Notes: generated by a model from the sequence alone, not told the origin. 64,000 nt of DNA from Siphlonurus alternatus (GCA_949825025.1 OX463780.1:32158979-32222978), one strand, 5' to 3'; shown: positions 25,411 to 38,779, numbered from the stretch's first letter. Translations and numbers: made by a program.

Positions 25411-27538
25411 CTAATTTATAGCAAAAGAATTTGTAAAAATGCTTATTAATTGAGAATTTTGACGTGACATATTAAATTGCAGCGTTGAAATATTATTATA
25501 TTTTTTAATTATACTTAATTAATGTTACTTTTTGTAACACATCGATGATACAAATGACACAAAATTACATATAATATATATATAAAGAGTGATTTTTTTA
25601 AGTAACATACATGCGCGTTTATAATGACAAATCAATCATTACTTTAAACTTTAAAAATTAAGAAAAAAAAAAAACGAGAGAAAAAAAATATATCAAGTGT
25701 AAAAAAAAATCATTTACAATATATAGTTACATTAATCATGGCATGATAGATCGACGTACAAGTTTCAACCTTGAACAAAAGTTCCTTTTTTGCCCAGTAC
25801 CTGGACTAAATTATAGTTTCCCACCAAACAATATTATTTTGCATATTTTGCTCCGTATGTTGTATATTATATATCGTCCAGGGCCGTGAATTCAGAGATC
25901 TCATAATATATTGTGTAAAAATGGGAGGTCCAAAAGGAAGAATGACAAGAATGCAGCTTTTGTTAGGTTGTGTGATGTATGAGTATGTTAGAACGTTAGA
26001 TTACAAGGAAATTCTAACTCTCAATGCCAAAGAGGTGGCTGAAGCACCTCTCAAATGCTGATATCAACGTCTCAACTGGATTTTAAATGAAACAGCTTAA
26101 AGAGCTTAGCTTTGCTACACACAAGCAATTAAGATGCATGTACTCTTGTATTATATATTATATTAATATCCATGCAACTTGTCATTTCATTCATGCGATT
26201 TCGGCACACTATATAACTTATAATATACAATAAAATAATAAAACACACTATACGTGAGTATTTTATATAAATAAATATATCATACACTTTGTACTTTACT
26301 TAACTTTAGGACAAGCACCAATTTTTTTTACTTAACATATGCTGGGCATTTATTAGCACCTCCCCGATTCTGATTATTTTTATTAGCGTGGAATTTATAG
26401 GACCGACCGCACCCACAACCACCTGTTTTTTTTCTGGACTATGCAGTATAACGGGTTGCAACTGAGCGTTCAAGGAGTGAACCTCGTACAAAATATCGTG
26501 TGACTCCGTGTTGAGTGTCTCACCCATCCTAGTAATTTCCTTTTCCCTTCTTTATTTTAACCTTCTCTATTTTCTACCCTTCCCAGATACTCAATTCCAT
26601 CATCAGCAGCATCCTCACCACATCCCACATAGTCAAACTTGCCCAATTAACTAGCCCGTGCTCTTGTGTCCTTGGGAACAGACGCTTGAGCCTGTGTCAA
26701 AATTCCCTGCATTCCATCACCCTTCATGTTGGCACCTGCATCATCACCTTACATTCCTTCACACCACGCCCCATAATCAACCTACTAGACCTGTGTATTT
26801 ACACGTACCATTGTTCATCCATCCTATCATCCTACCTTATAAAAAGGCACTAGTTGAACCTACTTAGACCATATATATAATAATAGTTATTAACTTACTT
26901 GGACCGGGCCAAATGGTTTTATTGTTAACCGACGGCCCTTAAAATTCAACTCAGTTCAGTATGCAGTATAACTTATAAAACAATATGCCTAATGTGAATA
27001 TATGTATTATTCTTAAAATGCATATAACATTTTTGTCTAACTTCATTTATTGAAGATAAATATAATATATATGGTTAAATTGAATGTATACAACAATTAA
27101 TTAATCCACGTCTAAATCTGCATGGACTACATCTGAACTGCAGCCAGTCCAGATCAGCTCAAAATTATTCTAGTCCAGAATAATTGTAAATAGTACAAAA
27201 TTGGCCGGTTTTGAGCTGTTTGATACTATATAATAAAATCTTAAAATTAAAGTTTTCCATATTTATTTTTTAAATGTCACCAGATCTTCATCAATGTCAT
27301 AACGTCAAAATGAATGTATTCGTTATAATATAATAATATACTGTATCATCCATCTCCATTTATATCATGTGTATTATATTTACAATATCGACCTTATGCA
27401 TTGCAGCACAAGGTTTATTTAAGCCAAAACGCTTGCTTGTGGGTAGTTTATGAACGAAGCAAACAGTGCACAATTCACGTCTACCAGTGCGCAGCCAGCC
27501 AGCTCTTTTTCCGCACGAGGCACGAGCGACAGTGTACA
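24162..27538. other. AT-rich spacer, mostly featureless
   Basis: To 24967 this continues the flank shared with copy 2. Beyond that are an (AT)n run at about 25339-25406, a segment near 25220-25310 directly repeated at about 30013-30085, and a segment near 25815-25890 that is inverted at about 30237-30300. A 73-codon minus-strand ORF (26306-26527) has plausible amino-acid composition but no recognised family. A pyrimidine-rich, GC-richer stretch at 26560-26870 has no clear role. No exon was supportable. Confidence 0.5.
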
Positions 27539-29044
27539 GTGTGCCCATGATGTAAAAAGAAAGGTGGCCAAACAAGCCTTAATTAACATGCAATTAAAGT
27601 GAGATAATCATAATGTTAATAAGTTCCCACTAAAATACCACTGGCGCCAACTATCGGTAGCCGCCGCAAGAAATCCTTTCGCGAGTAACTCGCGAGTTTG
27701 TTAACAACATTACCTCTACATCGCAAGCTCAATTAACATTTCATATTACTACGAAATAACTATTTAAGACATAAAAAAATAAATAAAACGTTCAATTTCC
27801 TTATAAAATTTTATTTTCCTTCAATACAATGTGTATATATACACGTACGTATTTAAGCACCTAGCAACACGAAAAAAGTACATTACCCAACGTTGCTTTT
27901 CATTCGGAAGAACACTTTTATTTCATTTATTGCAAATAAATCACGCTTTTCACACACATTATAAACACTTTGCACAAATCTAAATATATTTAGGATACAC
28001 CTCCTTTGCTACAGAAGGCTCTATCTTATTTTGTTTCACACGAAAATAATGTAAATGAAAATCATCACATACGGCGAGTGACTTGGCGGCAAGCAGCTGG
28101 TTATGACCACTGAGATAGGATAAGTAGAAGGATGGGTACTCTACACAATTGGATTCCACATTATCAGCTGATTATAAAGGCATCAGAAACTTACGAAGTC
28201 GAAGTAGAACTTAATAAATTTAAGGGCCTAATTATGCATTTTCCTTCCATATTAGAATATTATTGTAAAAAAAAATCAATAATAAAATAAATATGATTGT
28301 GCTTCCTACATTTCTTGTCGACTTTTGAAAGAGTAATAAAGAGAAATTGTTTGACTTACACCGTCTTTATTAAATTTGGCACCTGGTAAATTTGTGGTGG
28401 GACTATGGTGGGAGGCATCAGGATTGTCATAGTTCATAGTTTTTTTTTCCTGCCAAGTAATACCCATCCTTCTACTTATCCTATCCCCGTGGTCCAACCA
28501 GCTGCTTGCCGCCAAGTCACTCGCCGTATGTGATGATTTTCATTTACATTATTTTCGTGTGAAACAAAATAAGATAGAGCCTTCTGTAGCAAAGGAGGTG
28601 TATCCTAAATATATTTAGATTTGTGCAAAGTGTTTATAATGTGTGTGAAAAGCGTGATTTATTTGCAATAAATGAAATAAAAGTGTTCTTCCGAATAAAA
28701 AGCAACGTTGGGTAATGTACTTTTTTCGTGTTGCTAGGTGCTTAAATACGTACGTGTATATATACACATTGTATTGAAGGAAAATAAAATTTTATAAGGA
28801 AATTGAACGTTTTATTTATTTTTTTATGTCTTAAATAGTTATTTCGTAGTAATATGAAATGTTAATTGAGCTTGCGATGTAGAGGTAATGTTGTTAACAA
28901 ACTCGCGAGTTACTCGCGAAAGGATTTCTTGCGGCGGCTACCGATAGTTGGCGCCAGTGGTATTTTAGTGGGAACTTATTAACATTTTTATCTCACTTTA
29001 ATTAATTTTCATTGGACACCTTTCTTCTTACATCATGAGTGTGC
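27539..29044. mobile_element. 1.5-kb foldback element with ~590-bp arms
   Basis: Left arm about 27539-28138 and right arm about 28461-29044 are near-perfect reverse complements. Shared landmarks include ctggcgccaactatcgg, the cgcgagtaactcgcgag block and ggcaagcagctgg. The loop of about 320 bp (28139-28460) has no strong ORF. Outer similarity fades around gtgtgcccatgatgtaa. No transposase is seen, so it is non-autonomous or a palindromic duplication. Confidence 0.85.
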
Positions 29045-29606
29045 CACACACGAGAGAGAGACGCCGCAGAGCACATTTCGTCGTCTCAACTTCTCATCTT
29101 CATAAAACATAAAGAGTAGTGACCACAAAGTATAAAGGTGAGTAAAAAAAAAACTGAAAAAATCCAGTTGATCGAGTACCATATTTTGGTACCCTTTATA
29201 ATATTCATTTACTGCAATCACAGTAAAACTTGATCTAGGTTTCCATTTTTGAGTGAAGAACCATTTCTTTGATTCCACAGCCGGTAAATTCTCTTTTATC
29301 AAGATATTAAATTATATAGCTAAGATGATCAATTCTGTCAAAACCATAATTAATATATAGTCTTAAAAAAATAACAAAATCGATCTTATCTTATATATTA
29401 TAATGACGTTTGATGCGTGATTTGATGCATATGTCTGTATTCAACGTATATATATAGTCCCCCAAAATATAAAATCCCTGGAGAAAAAATACAGATTCGA
29501 CGTTCCTTGGACCAAATAATTTTGTTTGATCAAAAACATGGTAGAACATAATAAATTTTATCCAAAAATGGTTCCAACAGCTATAAATGATACTATTATA
29601 AGAAGT

Positions 29607-29920
29607 TTAAAGGGGTACCAAAGTGAATACTTTTTTTACATATTCGGGCAGCTAGGAATTATTCTGATATCAGCAGCCGCTGATACGACGAGAATCTCCC
29701 GCGAATCGGGGGAACCTCCTCCCCGCCTCCTTCTTGTCGTATCATCGGCCGCGGGCATGCTTGAATCAACCAACGGTTTTCAAACTCACTTTTCAAACTA
29801 AATAATTAATTGTAAAATAACCAGGCATCATACGTAAATATGGAGCCACAGAGATGTTAGAATAATTCGTAGCTGCCCGAACATGTAAAAAAAGTATTCA
29901 CTTTGGTACCCCTTTACTTT
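29607..29920. mobile_element. TTAA-flanked MITE, GGGGTACC family
   Basis: Begins TTAAAGGGGTACCAAAGTG and ends with the reverse complement (final A changed to C). Subterminal cgggcagct blocks are mirrored, and the centre holds a second inverted repeat around gatacgacgagaat. A sister copy is at 52322-52750. TTAA flanks suggest piggyBac-type targeting, but no transposase is present. Confidence 0.8.
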
Positions 29921-30618
29921 TTTAAAAACCTAGGCTATCATATTTTAACTTTTGAAAATGTGAGAGCGTGAGAGCAACGAGAATTCCATTCATCCAACGA
30001 TGTGTTTGCGACTTGTATCATAAAACGTTGAAACTTGTTGCATACCTACAATAACCAACAAACCAACTCCACATGCATGGCACACAGCGCCTACAGTATT
30101 ACAAAAATCTTTGTTCACGTGTGGATTCAATGCGCGCGGCGGACATCATGCAGTAACTCGACTCGATCTAGGTTGCCATTTTTAAATATGGAGCCATTTC
30201 TTTGGTTCCACAGCCGGTAAATTCTCTTATTAGATTCACAGCCATGGACAATATATGGAGCAAATTATGCAAAATAATGTTTTTTGGTGGGAATTAATTA
30301 AACTATGATTTAGTATTGTACAAAAAAACACCTTTTTTTTAACTAGCAAGGAACACTCACGAGGTGTAAATCGCAAATCTCGATGAAACCTTCAGGGTTG
30401 GTTGTCCTAGCCGAGTGATGAAGAACGGTACCAATTTTATCGGCAACCGTCAATATTTACCCATAGAACGGGCAGGGAGAACCCATTTAAATAACATGGG
30501 AGACATAGGGCTATAGGAATAAAAAAAAAAATTGACCAAATTGTCCCAAAAATTTTTTATGGGTTAAAAATAGCAATACTTGGAAGGGAAAAATATTTAA
30601 AAAATTCAATTTTCATTT

Positions 30619-31605
30619 TGACCCTGATTTCAGGGTCATGCCTATACTTGCAGTGTTCAAAATGCAAATTCGTTATAAAATTTTGAAAATTTGGAAATAA
30701 ATTTAAAGTGACACCTGATTTACAGAAAAAATAATGAAAAAAATTCAGTTTGAGTTTTGACCCTGATTTCAGGGTAAATAAATAAAAACTTCACCGATCT
30801 TTTTAAAAATTTGCAAATGGAATACTTTAGAGACCTTGAAGACTAGAAAAATAGTAAAAAATAAGTTTTGAATTTTGACCCTGATTTCAGGGACATGCTT
30901 ATAGTGGTACCTTTCAAAATGCAAATTGGTTGTAAAATCTTGACAATTCGAGAATCATTTCTACATTACATCTTATTTACAGGAAAAATAAAGAAAAAAT
31001 TTAATTTAAAATTTTGACCCTGATTTCAGGGTAATATGAGGATACCTGACCGATGTTTTTAAAAATTTGTAAATAGTCTGCTTATGAGACCCTTATAACA
31101 GGAAAATTAATGAAAAAAATTAGATTGTAATTTTGACCCTGATTTCAGGGTAATATGAGGATACCTGACCGATGTTTCTAAAAATTTGTAAATAGACTGC
31201 TTATGAGACCCTTATAACAGGAAAATTAATGAAAAAATTAGATTGTAATTTTGACCCTGATTTCAGGGTAATATGAGGATACCTGACCGATGTTTCTAAA
31301 AATTTGTAAATAGACTGCTTATGAGACCCTTATAACAGGAAAATTAATGAAAAAAATTAGATTGTAATTTTGACCCTGATTTCAGGGTAATATGAGGATA
31401 CCTGACCGATGTTTCTAAAAATTTGTAAATAGACTGCTTATGAGACCCTTATAACAGGAAAATTAATGAAAAAAATTAGATTGTAATTTTGACCCTGATT
31501 TCAGGGTAATATGAGGATACCTGACCGATGTTTTTAAAAATTTGTAAATAGACTGCTTATGAGACCTTTATAACAGGAAAATTAATGAAAAAAATTATAT
31601 TGTAA
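30619..31605. repeat. Tandem array, 8 units of ~118-140 bp
   Basis: The core GACCCTGATTTCAGGG (self-complementary CCCTGATTTCAGGG) starts near 30619, 30759, 30878, 31015, 31134, 31252, 31371 and 31491. The last five units are almost identical at 118-120 bp, while the first three are diverged and alternate between about 140 and 119 bp. No ORF. The following stretch 31606-32864 is AT-rich with nothing I can name, apart from a GC-richer patch at 31610-31800. Confidence 0.9.
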
Positions 31606-32864
31606 TTTTGTGAGTTCGGCCGGCTGAGTGACTCGTATTGAGTGCCGCCTGTGTTGTGACCGTATGAGTAAATTGAGAGCTACGGGGTGTACAGGTAGTA
31701 AGTCAACATTCAGATGAAGTTAGCTGCTCTAAGGCAATACTGGACTTAGAATAGTCAGTACAGTGACCTTGAGGGGAGCGCTACAATTTTCGTTATGACC
31801 GTGATATATTACTTAACTTGTCTGGTGCTACATTCCTGTGTATTTGTCGTTGCCAGTGTCATTGAAGTTAAAAATTCAACTATACACTTAAAATGTTATG
31901 TTTAGTAAAACCTTTAATTAGTGTTAATGAAAATTATTGTCTCCTACATTAAATAAGTGAAACATATATGGTAGTCCTGAACTTTGTGTCTCATTTTGCA
32001 GCAATTATTTCTATCCTGGAGGTATATAAGTTTCATTTCATTAAAATGCATTAAAATTTGGAGTAAAAAATTCAAAGAGCTGTAAATTTAAAACCATGTT
32101 ATCTATACAACAATATCATAACATTTTTAAAGGTAATATTTTGTTTACATATAATTTTTCAACAAATAAAAAAAATTTAAATATGAAACAAAGGTCTTCA
32201 TTTTCTTAAAATTTGTTGCTTATCTTATGACTTATGAGTTATAAAAATATTTTACATCTTAATTATTTGCTACTATAATAATTATTGTACTAGGAATTAT
32301 ATATTATTTAAAAGTCCACCTTTATAGATTAGAAGATGTGATAGTATAACTTATAAACAAATTAACTCTTGCATGCAGGGATGATATTCAAATTGGAAAT
32401 TATGTTTGAGGGTTGATAAAGTTGTGTAGGATATTGATATCTAAGGTCTATTACAATAATCTACAAACATTTCTGGTCTCCATAAAATCAAAAACTGGAT
32501 AAGTTTTATTTTGACATTTTTATATGAGCACAGTTTTGGAAATAGTATAACAACTGATTTGTGTTATGTCAATTATATCATAGAAAGCTAGAGAGTATAA
32601 ATTAAGTGTCATATGCAATTTCCCTTTTTTTAAAGATTTTTTCTGAAAAAACATAAAAAATGTCACTACTGTATTTATTTATTCCTGTAACATCACAGGT
32701 GACTCTTGAGTACTAAAATAAGATTTTTTATGAAGAAATTTTCAGTTTAAAATATAAAAAATAAAGTTATAATAAAGTTGTGCTAATTAAAACATTAAAC
32801 AAAAATCATGCTGGCAGTTAGGACGTTGAGAAGTGCGAGTCTGTTTCTGAGCTCCTGCTGGCTA

Positions 32865-33262
32865 TTAAGGGTAAGATAACACGAACAATCGATTGTTGTA
32901 GTCCCATTTGATTAACATGTAAACCTTGGAAATCTCATAATAATTCTGAATTTTTTTTGAGAGACAGTTCTTATTATAGCACCAAAAAAATGTGGAAAAA
33001 ATTTCAAAACAATCGAACGATCCAATTTTTTTAAAAGAATTTTTTAAATTTTCAGTATAGGGCTTTCCCATGGAGACCTTTCACTAAGAAATTAATTTAA
33101 AAAAATTGGATCGTCCGATTGTTTTGAAATTTTTTCCATATTTTTTTGGTGCCAAGAACTGTCTCTCAAAAAAAAAATCAGAATCATTATGAGGTTGCTA
33201 AGGTTTACATGTTAATCAAATGGGACTACAACAATCGATTGTTCGTGTTATCTTACCCTTAA
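32865..33262. mobile_element. TTAA-flanked foldback MITE, ~400 bp
   Basis: Starts TTAAGGGTAAGATAACACG and ends with its reverse complement, TTAA included. The arms fold back through most of the length (both contain the tttacatgttaatc and tgtctctc-type blocks). Relatives lie at 37333-37600 and 44435-44834. It splits a GC-rich, exon-like patch (see 33263-33425). Confidence 0.85.
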
Positions 33263-33425
33263 CTCCTGATAGAAGGCTCGGTACTGCTCGCACGGTATTT
33301 GTCCGGCACCGAGCTTGGATCGAGTGCTGGCAGAGCCAATCTAGCTAGCGAATGCCTCAGGGCCGCCAGACCAGAGGTCTTGTCCTTGGGCTCCACACGG
33401 GGGGCCTCATGGTCGCATGACAGCA
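33263..33425. other. GC-rich exon-like patch of unknown origin
   Basis: GC-rich block in very AT-rich surroundings, with composition like the exons of neighbouring genes. With the MITE at 32865-33262 removed it continues into 32808-32864. On the minus strand one frame runs about 50 codons (including DHEAPRVEPKDK) to a stop at the MITE junction. Another frame reads through the excised junction (EQYRAFYQELIAS) and stops near 32820. The plus strand is also open. No family recognised; it could be a dead exon or part of a 3' UTR. Confidence 0.3.
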
Positions 33426-35056
33426 GCAGAAAAATAATAAGCCCAAAACTTCCAATATCATATCATACAATACAATAATATAAATTACTTTTCCAAGAAC
33501 ATCTACTTTGTAAAATTTTACTCAAATTTGATGAACCTTATTTTTATTTTATTTACTCCCTCCCTCTTCCCTTATAACACTCCATGAAATCACACTGTTT
33601 TAGAAGTAATATGAAGGATAGTCGTAAAATTTTAATTAGTAATGCCTAAAAACAAAATCCAAATCCGGCAGACTTGCCTAATCTAACTAGGACATTGTAG
33701 AAATCTTCTCGTGGAAAAACCAGTCAGTTTTGTAACGCTTGCTTATCACATTCAAAAACCAGGTATGCCGAGAGCAAAAAAGGTGGAACTAAAATTGAAT
33801 ACATAAATCAGTCTAAATTTCATTGGTAAATTTTAAGTCCAAGAAAAAACATTTGATGCATAACAATAAATTTTTATTGAAATATTTATTTACAAGTTGT
33901 TAGCACATCACCTAGCACCCATCCGAGTGGTTGCCAAATATTTTAAATCAGTTCAATTTTCATACTTCAGTCAGTATAAATTCTTATCTTACTTTTTATC
34001 TGGAAGTCCTATTTATTACTCTGGTTTTGTTGATATTTTTTAAACCAATCTAGTTTTAAAACAATACAAAGTATATTTTTAACTAAGAATATATCTCTTC
34101 TTCTTTTTTTTTTTTTTTAAACAAAAAGTTAAACACCTCAACCAATGTCTAAATTTTAACGTAACCTGGTAAAATTTTGGTCATCTACTATATATTAAAG
34201 TAAAAATGTAACAAAAATTTACAACTAATTATAAATGGAATTCAGATTCATGTTGTACAATAATAATAAACTATAACACGCATAGTTAAAACACGGTCCT
34301 GAAATATTTGAATTCATAATTTATAATCATAGGCCAAATTAATACTTCAATAATTAAATGTGTTAACAAAAAATGTTTAGTTTAATTAAGGGAAAATAAA
34401 TTATTTAGGTTGTGATAAGCTTATTAAAGAAAAGAATAGGAATAACACAAGGCCTTACCGATCGAAAGAGTCACAGCAGGTGAAAATCTTGCGGTCACAA
34501 AGGTTCACTCGAAAGTTAACAAAAAATAATAATAAAAAGTAATAATAAAAAAAAAGGTAATAAAATATTTAGAATTAACAAGAAGTTAAAAAAAGTACGA
34601 ACAAGTAAAAACAAATGCATCAAGGTGATGCCACAAATGTTCAAAAATAACATCACATTTTTCTAATTATTGAAAATACGGGTGATTTGAACTGTGTAGT
34701 AAAATAAATAGATAAGTTAAGTGCACAAACATAAGTTGAACAAGTCACATGACTTACAGTATTTGCACAATTAAAACTGCATAGAAGAACTGCATCCATG
34801 CATTTATTTGCAATATTTCACATGATTGTACAATTACAGGGCTAAAAAAAGTTGGAAAACTTCAAATTATATGTGATCATCAATTTTATAAAGTTTTTAA
34901 ATTGGTGCAATAAAAACTTATCATCAAAAGTTATGTATGTATTAAGTAAAATATAAAATACTTTTCCAACATGTATCCAGAAAACCAAGTAAAAATTTAT
35001 ATTTTGTTAGAAATTTTACTGAATCCCTCACCCAAAGTGAAACTGAAGGACACGTC
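33426..35056. other. Presumed PSME4 3' UTR and spacer
   Basis: AT-rich. A minus-strand AATAAA lies at 34803-34808, about 250 bp past the PSME4 stop, and would be a reasonable poly(A) signal. The block at 34430-34470 faintly resembles one arm of the MITE at 15812-16049. Nothing else supportable. Confidence 0.4.
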
Positions 35057-38000
35057 TTAGGCGTAGTAGGTTGGAGGCACCAGCAAGTCAGAGAGCACAC
35101 ACAGCTGGTCCTCCGAGAACTTGAGCTTGTGGTTTTGCCAGTTGTCGTGGTGGGTGCGCTTGAAGTTGCCCAGTGTCTTCCTGATGGTCGCCTGCAACCA
35201 ACACATCAATTCAAGTTAAGTATGAGATTTTCTCAATGTTAAATTCAAGACATTACTAAATTTTTCTTCACAATGGGTTGGCTGCACGGCCGATTTTAAG
35301 TGGCGGAAACGAAAGAGGAGGTGCTGAAATGCAGGTGTGAATTTTATGCGAATTTTTTGAGCACTGTAACTTTGTATAAATGCAGTTTTAAAAGGTGCAT
35401 TTCACCTGGAAGCCATCGCCTACCGCCTTTGACGTCATCGAAATGTCAGGTTCGGTTCACTATAGATATGCATACCTGTACTCACCTGCATAACAGGTAG
35501 CCAATCAAAAACAATCTAGCCAAAATTCAAAATTTCAAATGCCTAGCCTGATCGAAGTGGATGAGTTTTAAAACTTAAAAAATGCACATTATTCCATGTA
35601 CGCGTACTGTAAAAACACACTGGGAGATAAGTAATATTACAAACATACCTTTCATCATATTTAAATAATAGAAATTGTTTCTCAAATAGTTTCATTTTAT
35701 TGAAGAGAAGATGCAATATCAAGTCCTTCCACCACACTCTCTTTTTAAATGATTGGCGCCGTTAGCAGCAATCAGCCAATGAAAATGTGTAAATTTATCA
35801 TACTCCTTCCGTATCTGCTGAATATCTATTGAATTATTATATTAAACCTAAAACTGAGTCTCTTTTCTTATCTACGAAGATAGTAGGATGCCGTAGGATT
35901 CATATTTAACTTTATTAAGACCCTTGAATCATAATTTTTAAATGTCTTTTCAACCCCCTATTTGCTGCTGCTAAAACCATTAGTGGAATGATTGAAAAAT
36001 AAATACAGTTTTAATTTCGATTATCCTAGCATGGGCGTCTGTGGCCTAGTGGAAGTACACCTGTCATCCACGCAGAAGTTTTAGGTTCAAATCCCCTCTG
36101 GGTCATTTTATATTTTTAGTAGCACGAGGAAGTTTATTTCACATTTTTAATGCAGACGGGGTAAAATAATATTATTATTTCTTACAATATAATTATATTA
36201 TATTATTATAAGTCACACTTTTCCATATAAATACGCACTTCAAAAACTTTGCAAAAAAAAAAAAAAAAGCGTGTCATACAATGATAGAAAAATTAATAAC
36301 AAATCATAAAAGACAAAACAATTTTACCCCGTCTGCATTAAAGATGTGAAATAAACTTCCTCGTGCTACTAAAAATATAAAATGACCCAGAGGGGATTTG
36401 AACCTAAAACTTCTGCGTGGATGACAAGTGTACTTCCACTAGGCCACAGACGCCCATGCTAGGATAATCGAAATTAAAACTGTATTTATTTTTCAATCAT
36501 TCCACTAATGGTTTTAGCAGCAGCAAATAGGGGGTTGAAAAGACATTTAAAAATTATGATTCAAGGGTCTTAATAAAGTTAAATATGAATCCTACGGCAT
36601 CCTACTATCTTCGTAGATAAGAAAAGAGACTCAGTTTTAGGTTTAATATAATAATTCAATAGATATTCAGCAGATACGGAAGGAGTATGATAAATTTACA
36701 CATTTTCATTGGCTGATTACTGCTAACGGCGCCAATCATTTAAAAAGAGAGTGTGGTGGAAGGACTTGATATTGCATCTTCTCTTCAATAAAATGAAACT
36801 ATTTGAGAAACAATTTCTATTATTTAAATATGATGAAAGGTATGTTTGTAATATTACTTATCTCCCAGTGTGTTTTTACAGTACGCGTACATGGAATAAT
36901 GTGCATTTTTTAAGTTTTAAAACTCATCCACTTCGATCAGGCTAGGCATTTGAAATTTTGAATTTTGGCTAGATTGTTTTTGATTGGCTACCTGTTATGC
37001 AGGTGAGTACAGGTATGCATATCTATAGTGAACCGAACCTGACATTTCGATGACGTCAAAGGCGGTAGGCGATGGCTTCCAGGTGAAATGCACCTTTTAA
37101 AACTGCATATATACAAAGTTACAGTGCTCAAAAAATTCGCATAAAATTCACACCTGCATTTCAGCACCTCCTCTTTCGTTTCCGCCACTTAAAATCGGCC
37201 GTGCAGCCAACCCATTGAAGCCATGTATGTAAGTAAAAATTATTGCTGTACTGTATTGATAACATACAGTATAAAATACATACAATAAACCCTTTAAAAA
37301 TATAAATTGCAACAAAGATGGAAATTTCCAATTTAAGGTAGAGATAACGTCGATCAGCTGTTCCATTATAGGAATTTCCATCATAAATTTTATATTTTTA
37401 TATAGAAATTTCTTTAATTAAAATAAATCGGCTCATTAAATGGTTTTGAAACTTTTTCTATGGCTTTTAGGCACTAATATCTGCCTCTAAAATAAAAAAA
37501 AAATAAAAAAAAAATCAGAATTTTTGTGAATTTGCTAAGGTTTACATGTTAATCAAAGGGGACTACGTCGAAGAGCTGATGGACGTTATCTCTACTAAGG
37601 TAGAGATAACGTATACAATAGATACAATAGATAAATAGATAACGTTAAGCTAGCAGTTACAAAATTTTAATCTTTACTTTTTTAAGTTAAATCTGTTGTA
37701 CAATACAATCATATTATTTGTTAAAACTTTGCGTTTAACCATGTACTGTATATTGAAGAGCAGTAATATTATGTCCAAAGTTTGTGTCTAATATAAAGTA
37801 CAAGGCTCATACTCGTAGCTAAATAGATGACAATATTAAGGGGCATTCACAAAGCCCTAAGGCCACATTTAGGGCTTGATAATTTAAAGCCCGATTTTAG
37901 ACATGCTTTTTAGACCCAAAATTTCTGGTCTTAAATTATCGAGCCCTAAATGTGGCCTTAAGACTTTGTGAATGTCTCTTATTATGTCCAAAATCTGTCT

Positions 38001-38735
38001 CAATCGGTACAATAAAATACAAGGCTTGAAAGCACACACAAAGCTATAGAGATAAGAAGCACCTCAGACAACAATGATGACTCACCGAGATCGGGGGAGG
38101 GTCATTGAGGTGGTCACCCAGCACTGAGAAGACGTCAGGCACGAAGTCTGGCACGTCGTAGGGGTAGGCGTCTATGAAGGCACACAGACCAAGCACACCA
38201 GAGTGGCGCTTGATCACAGACACAGAGCAGAACGTGTCCACTGTGTCATTTCTCTTCAGCCGGGTACGGGACTGCTTCGTGAACTTGGTCTGCAACAGGG
38301 TTAATAATGTCAGATACGATTCCTAGTAAACTAAGCTAAGCCGGTGGCTACATGATACAATTTTCCTAATTATTGCATACAATTTTTTCTTACAAGAAAC
38401 CTTCAACTCTGTTTGTATGGAGATGAAATTTTATTGTAAAGAAAAATTGAATAAAAAATTATATCATGTAATACAGGCTTTAGTTTTTGCAGAGGTTTAA
38501 AAAAGGTTGTAACAAAGAAGTTTCGAAAAACATAAGTTTTTGTATTAAATTATTAAACATGAGCTGCAATAATACTAATAATTACTTTTATAATAGATTT
38601 AGCCTATAATTTGTAATGCTTGAACTTTAAGTATTTGATTTTATTTAGGATCAATTTCTTCACTTAAAATTAGACTCAAGTCTTTTATGAACACCTAATT
38701 TTCTTCAATGTCAATTTTTTTTTTATGTATAATTA

Positions 38736-38779
<44 letters not shown>

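Larger units (their letters stand above)
35271..37217. mobile_element. 1.95-kb giant palindrome (element A) with tRNA-like arms
   Basis: Left arm 35271 to about 36170 and right arm about 36325-37217 are near-identical reverse complements, separated by a loop of about 150 bp with a 16-A run. Ends read CAATGGGTTGGCTGCACGG and its complement. Identical short ORFs appear in both arms only because of the symmetry. Each arm carries a tRNA-like sequence. It sits in the last PSME4 intron. A related but distinct copy is at 58682-61908. Confidence 0.88.

Noticed and set aside
30619..31605. CRISPR-like array
   Set aside because: Units are fully repeated with no unique spacers, in a eukaryotic genome; it is a satellite-type array.
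35300..35500. Identical 66- and 64-codon ORFs at 35300/36988 and 35543/36751
   Set aside because: Duplicated only because they lie in the two arms of one palindrome; no family and no conserved start.
36033..36106. Functional tRNA-Gly gene
   Set aside because: A and B boxes are good, but the acceptor and T stems do not pair well; treated as tRNA-derived.
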